Positions 12,847 to 13,576 of a stretch of DNA of 13,576 nucleotides are shown here, piece by piece. A model generated the notes under the pieces. That model saw only the letters and a list, made by a program, of their open reading frames with translations, had not been told where the DNA came from and searched no databases. A program made the translations under genes and the position numbers. Source of the stretch: Pseudorhodobacter antarcticus (GTDB taxonomy: Bacteria > Pseudomonadota > Alphaproteobacteria > Rhodobacterales > Rhodobacteraceae); the NCBI GenBank assembly GCA_945861995.1, contig CAMAWZ010000032.1, forward strand, positions 1 through 13,576, written 5' to 3'. Each line of letters opens with the position of its first letter. The first letter of the stretch is position 1.

Positions 12847-13576
12847 ATGTCTTCAACCATAAAAATAATTCCGTTGCCCCGCCTTGCTGCCAATGGCCGC
12901 TGGCGGGTTGAGGCAATGCGCAGTCTGTCTGAACCCTGTATTTTGAATGTCACCAAAGGTATGGGCCGCATCACAGTTGCAGGCGTGACGCGCGGCTATT
13001 CGGCAGGTACGATTGTCTACATCCCTGCGGGGGTGATGCACGGCTTCGAAGTCGGCCCGCACGTTCTGGGCACTGCCATGTTTCTGGGCCGCGATTGCGC
13101 GGTGCATTTGCCAGCGCAGCCGCAGCATATTCGACTGCGCGATGTGGTGGCCCAGCAAGAAATGACCATGATGCTGGAAATGATCACGCGCGAATTGGAC
13201 GTGGGCACGCCTTCGGGTCAGCGCGCGGCGGTGCATTACGTGGGCCTGTTGTCGGTTTGGCTGGAACGTCAGGCCGAAGCGGCAGGTATCACTGCGCAGC
13301 GCCCCGATGCTGCGCATCGCCTTGTCGCGCGCTTTACCGAAGTGATGGAGCGCAGCTTTCGCACGGGCGCGGGGGTGGCCGAAATCGCTGCTGAACTGGG
13401 CGTGACCCCCACGCATTTAACCCGCTGCTGCCGCGCGGCTTCGGGCCGCAGCGCCATTGAACTGCTGCAAGATCGCCGCCTGTTCGAAGCGCGCCAAATG
13501 CTGTCTGACACCAAACTCCCCGTCGGGCAAATCAGCGCCGCTCTGGGGTTCCCCTCGGCTGCCTATTTTACGCGGG
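12847..13576 (+). CDS. AraC/XylS-family transcriptional regulator (partial, C-terminus off right edge)
   Basis: This is a DNA-binding regulator whose target and ligand cannot be named from sequence. The 243 codons present start at ATG 12847. The N-terminal half resembles a cupin-like sensor: the strand-rich stretch around residues 30-70 ends in YIPAGVMHGFEV, as in AraC-type effector domains. A helical linker spans about 100-150. Two helix-turn-helix units of the AraC type follow: VAEIAAELGVTPTHLTRCCRAASG (about 177-200), the linking helix SAIELLQDRRLFEARQML, and VGQISAALGFPSAAYFTR (226-243), where the window stops inside the second recognition helix. There is no good ribosome site; AAAGG lies 13 nt before the ATG, so it may be leaderless. 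Codon use matches its neighbours. The genes it controls may lie beyond the right edge. Confidence 0.88.
   Translation, partial: MSSTIKIIPLPRLAANGRWRVEAMRSLSEPCILNVTKGMGRITVAGVTRGYSAGTIVYIPAGVMHGFEVGPHVLGTAMFLGRDCAVHLPAQPQHIRLRDVVAQQEMTMMLEMITRELDVGTPSGQRAAVHYVGLLSVWLERQAEAAGITAQRPDAAHRLVARFTEVMERSFRTGAGVAEIAAELGVTPTHLTRCCRAASGRSAIELLQDRRLFEARQMLSDTKLPVGQISAALGFPSAAYFTR

Noticed and set aside
12853..13416. Minus-strand open frame opposite the AraC-type regulator
   Set aside because: The plus-strand reading gives a coherent cupin-like and two-HTH protein; the antisense frame resembles nothing.

Overview
The window looks like chromosomal core sequence from an alphaproteobacterium, most likely Rhodobacterales (Roseobacter/Rhodobacter group). 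The basis is moderately high GC with strong GC-third-position codon bias, the use of LpxI rather than LpxH, the order bamA-skp-fabZ-lpxA-lpxI-lpxB without lpxD, and close family resemblance of every protein. This placement comes from recognition of the sequences, not from a database search. I saw no mobile elements, tRNA, rRNA, CRISPR or transfer signatures.

Layout. From 11636 down to 1, twelve genes lie head to tail on the minus strand: pyrH, frr, uppS, cdsA, dxr, rseP, bamA, skp, fabZ, lpxA, lpxI and lpxB (lpxB runs off the left edge). Many junctions are very tight. There are ATGA overlaps at uppS/cdsA, fabZ/lpxA and lpxA/lpxI, a direct TGA-ATG abutment at cdsA/dxr, a 1-nt gap at bamA/skp, and a 13-nt overlap at lpxI/lpxB. 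The only larger gaps are pyrH-frr (77 nt), frr-uppS (71 nt, filled by a degenerate 12-bp tandem repeat), rseP-bamA (178 nt, rich in dyads and carrying a DnaA-box match) and skp-fabZ (87 nt). To the right, miaA is divergent from pyrH on the plus strand. It is followed by a 209-nt AT-richer gap with a large stem-loop, then an AraC-type regulator that runs off the right edge.

How the genes fit together. The cluster is a growth and envelope supply line. PyrH makes UDP for UDP-sugars, and Frr recycles ribosomes. Dxr starts the MEP isoprenoid pathway, and UppS turns its product into the undecaprenyl carrier for peptidoglycan and polysaccharide. CdsA makes CDP-diacylglycerol for phospholipids. RseP cleaves membrane proteins. 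BamA and Skp assemble outer-membrane proteins. FabZ, LpxA, LpxI and LpxB handle hydroxyacyl-ACP and early lipid A steps. MiaA modifies tRNA A37 and is probably unrelated in function.

No novel biological system is evident. The points most worth a second look are non-coding or subtle: the 12-bp repeat array in front of a TTG-started uppS, the structured rseP-bamA spacer with its DnaA-box match, an alanine at the LpxA acyl-chain ruler position, and the stem-loop behind miaA.
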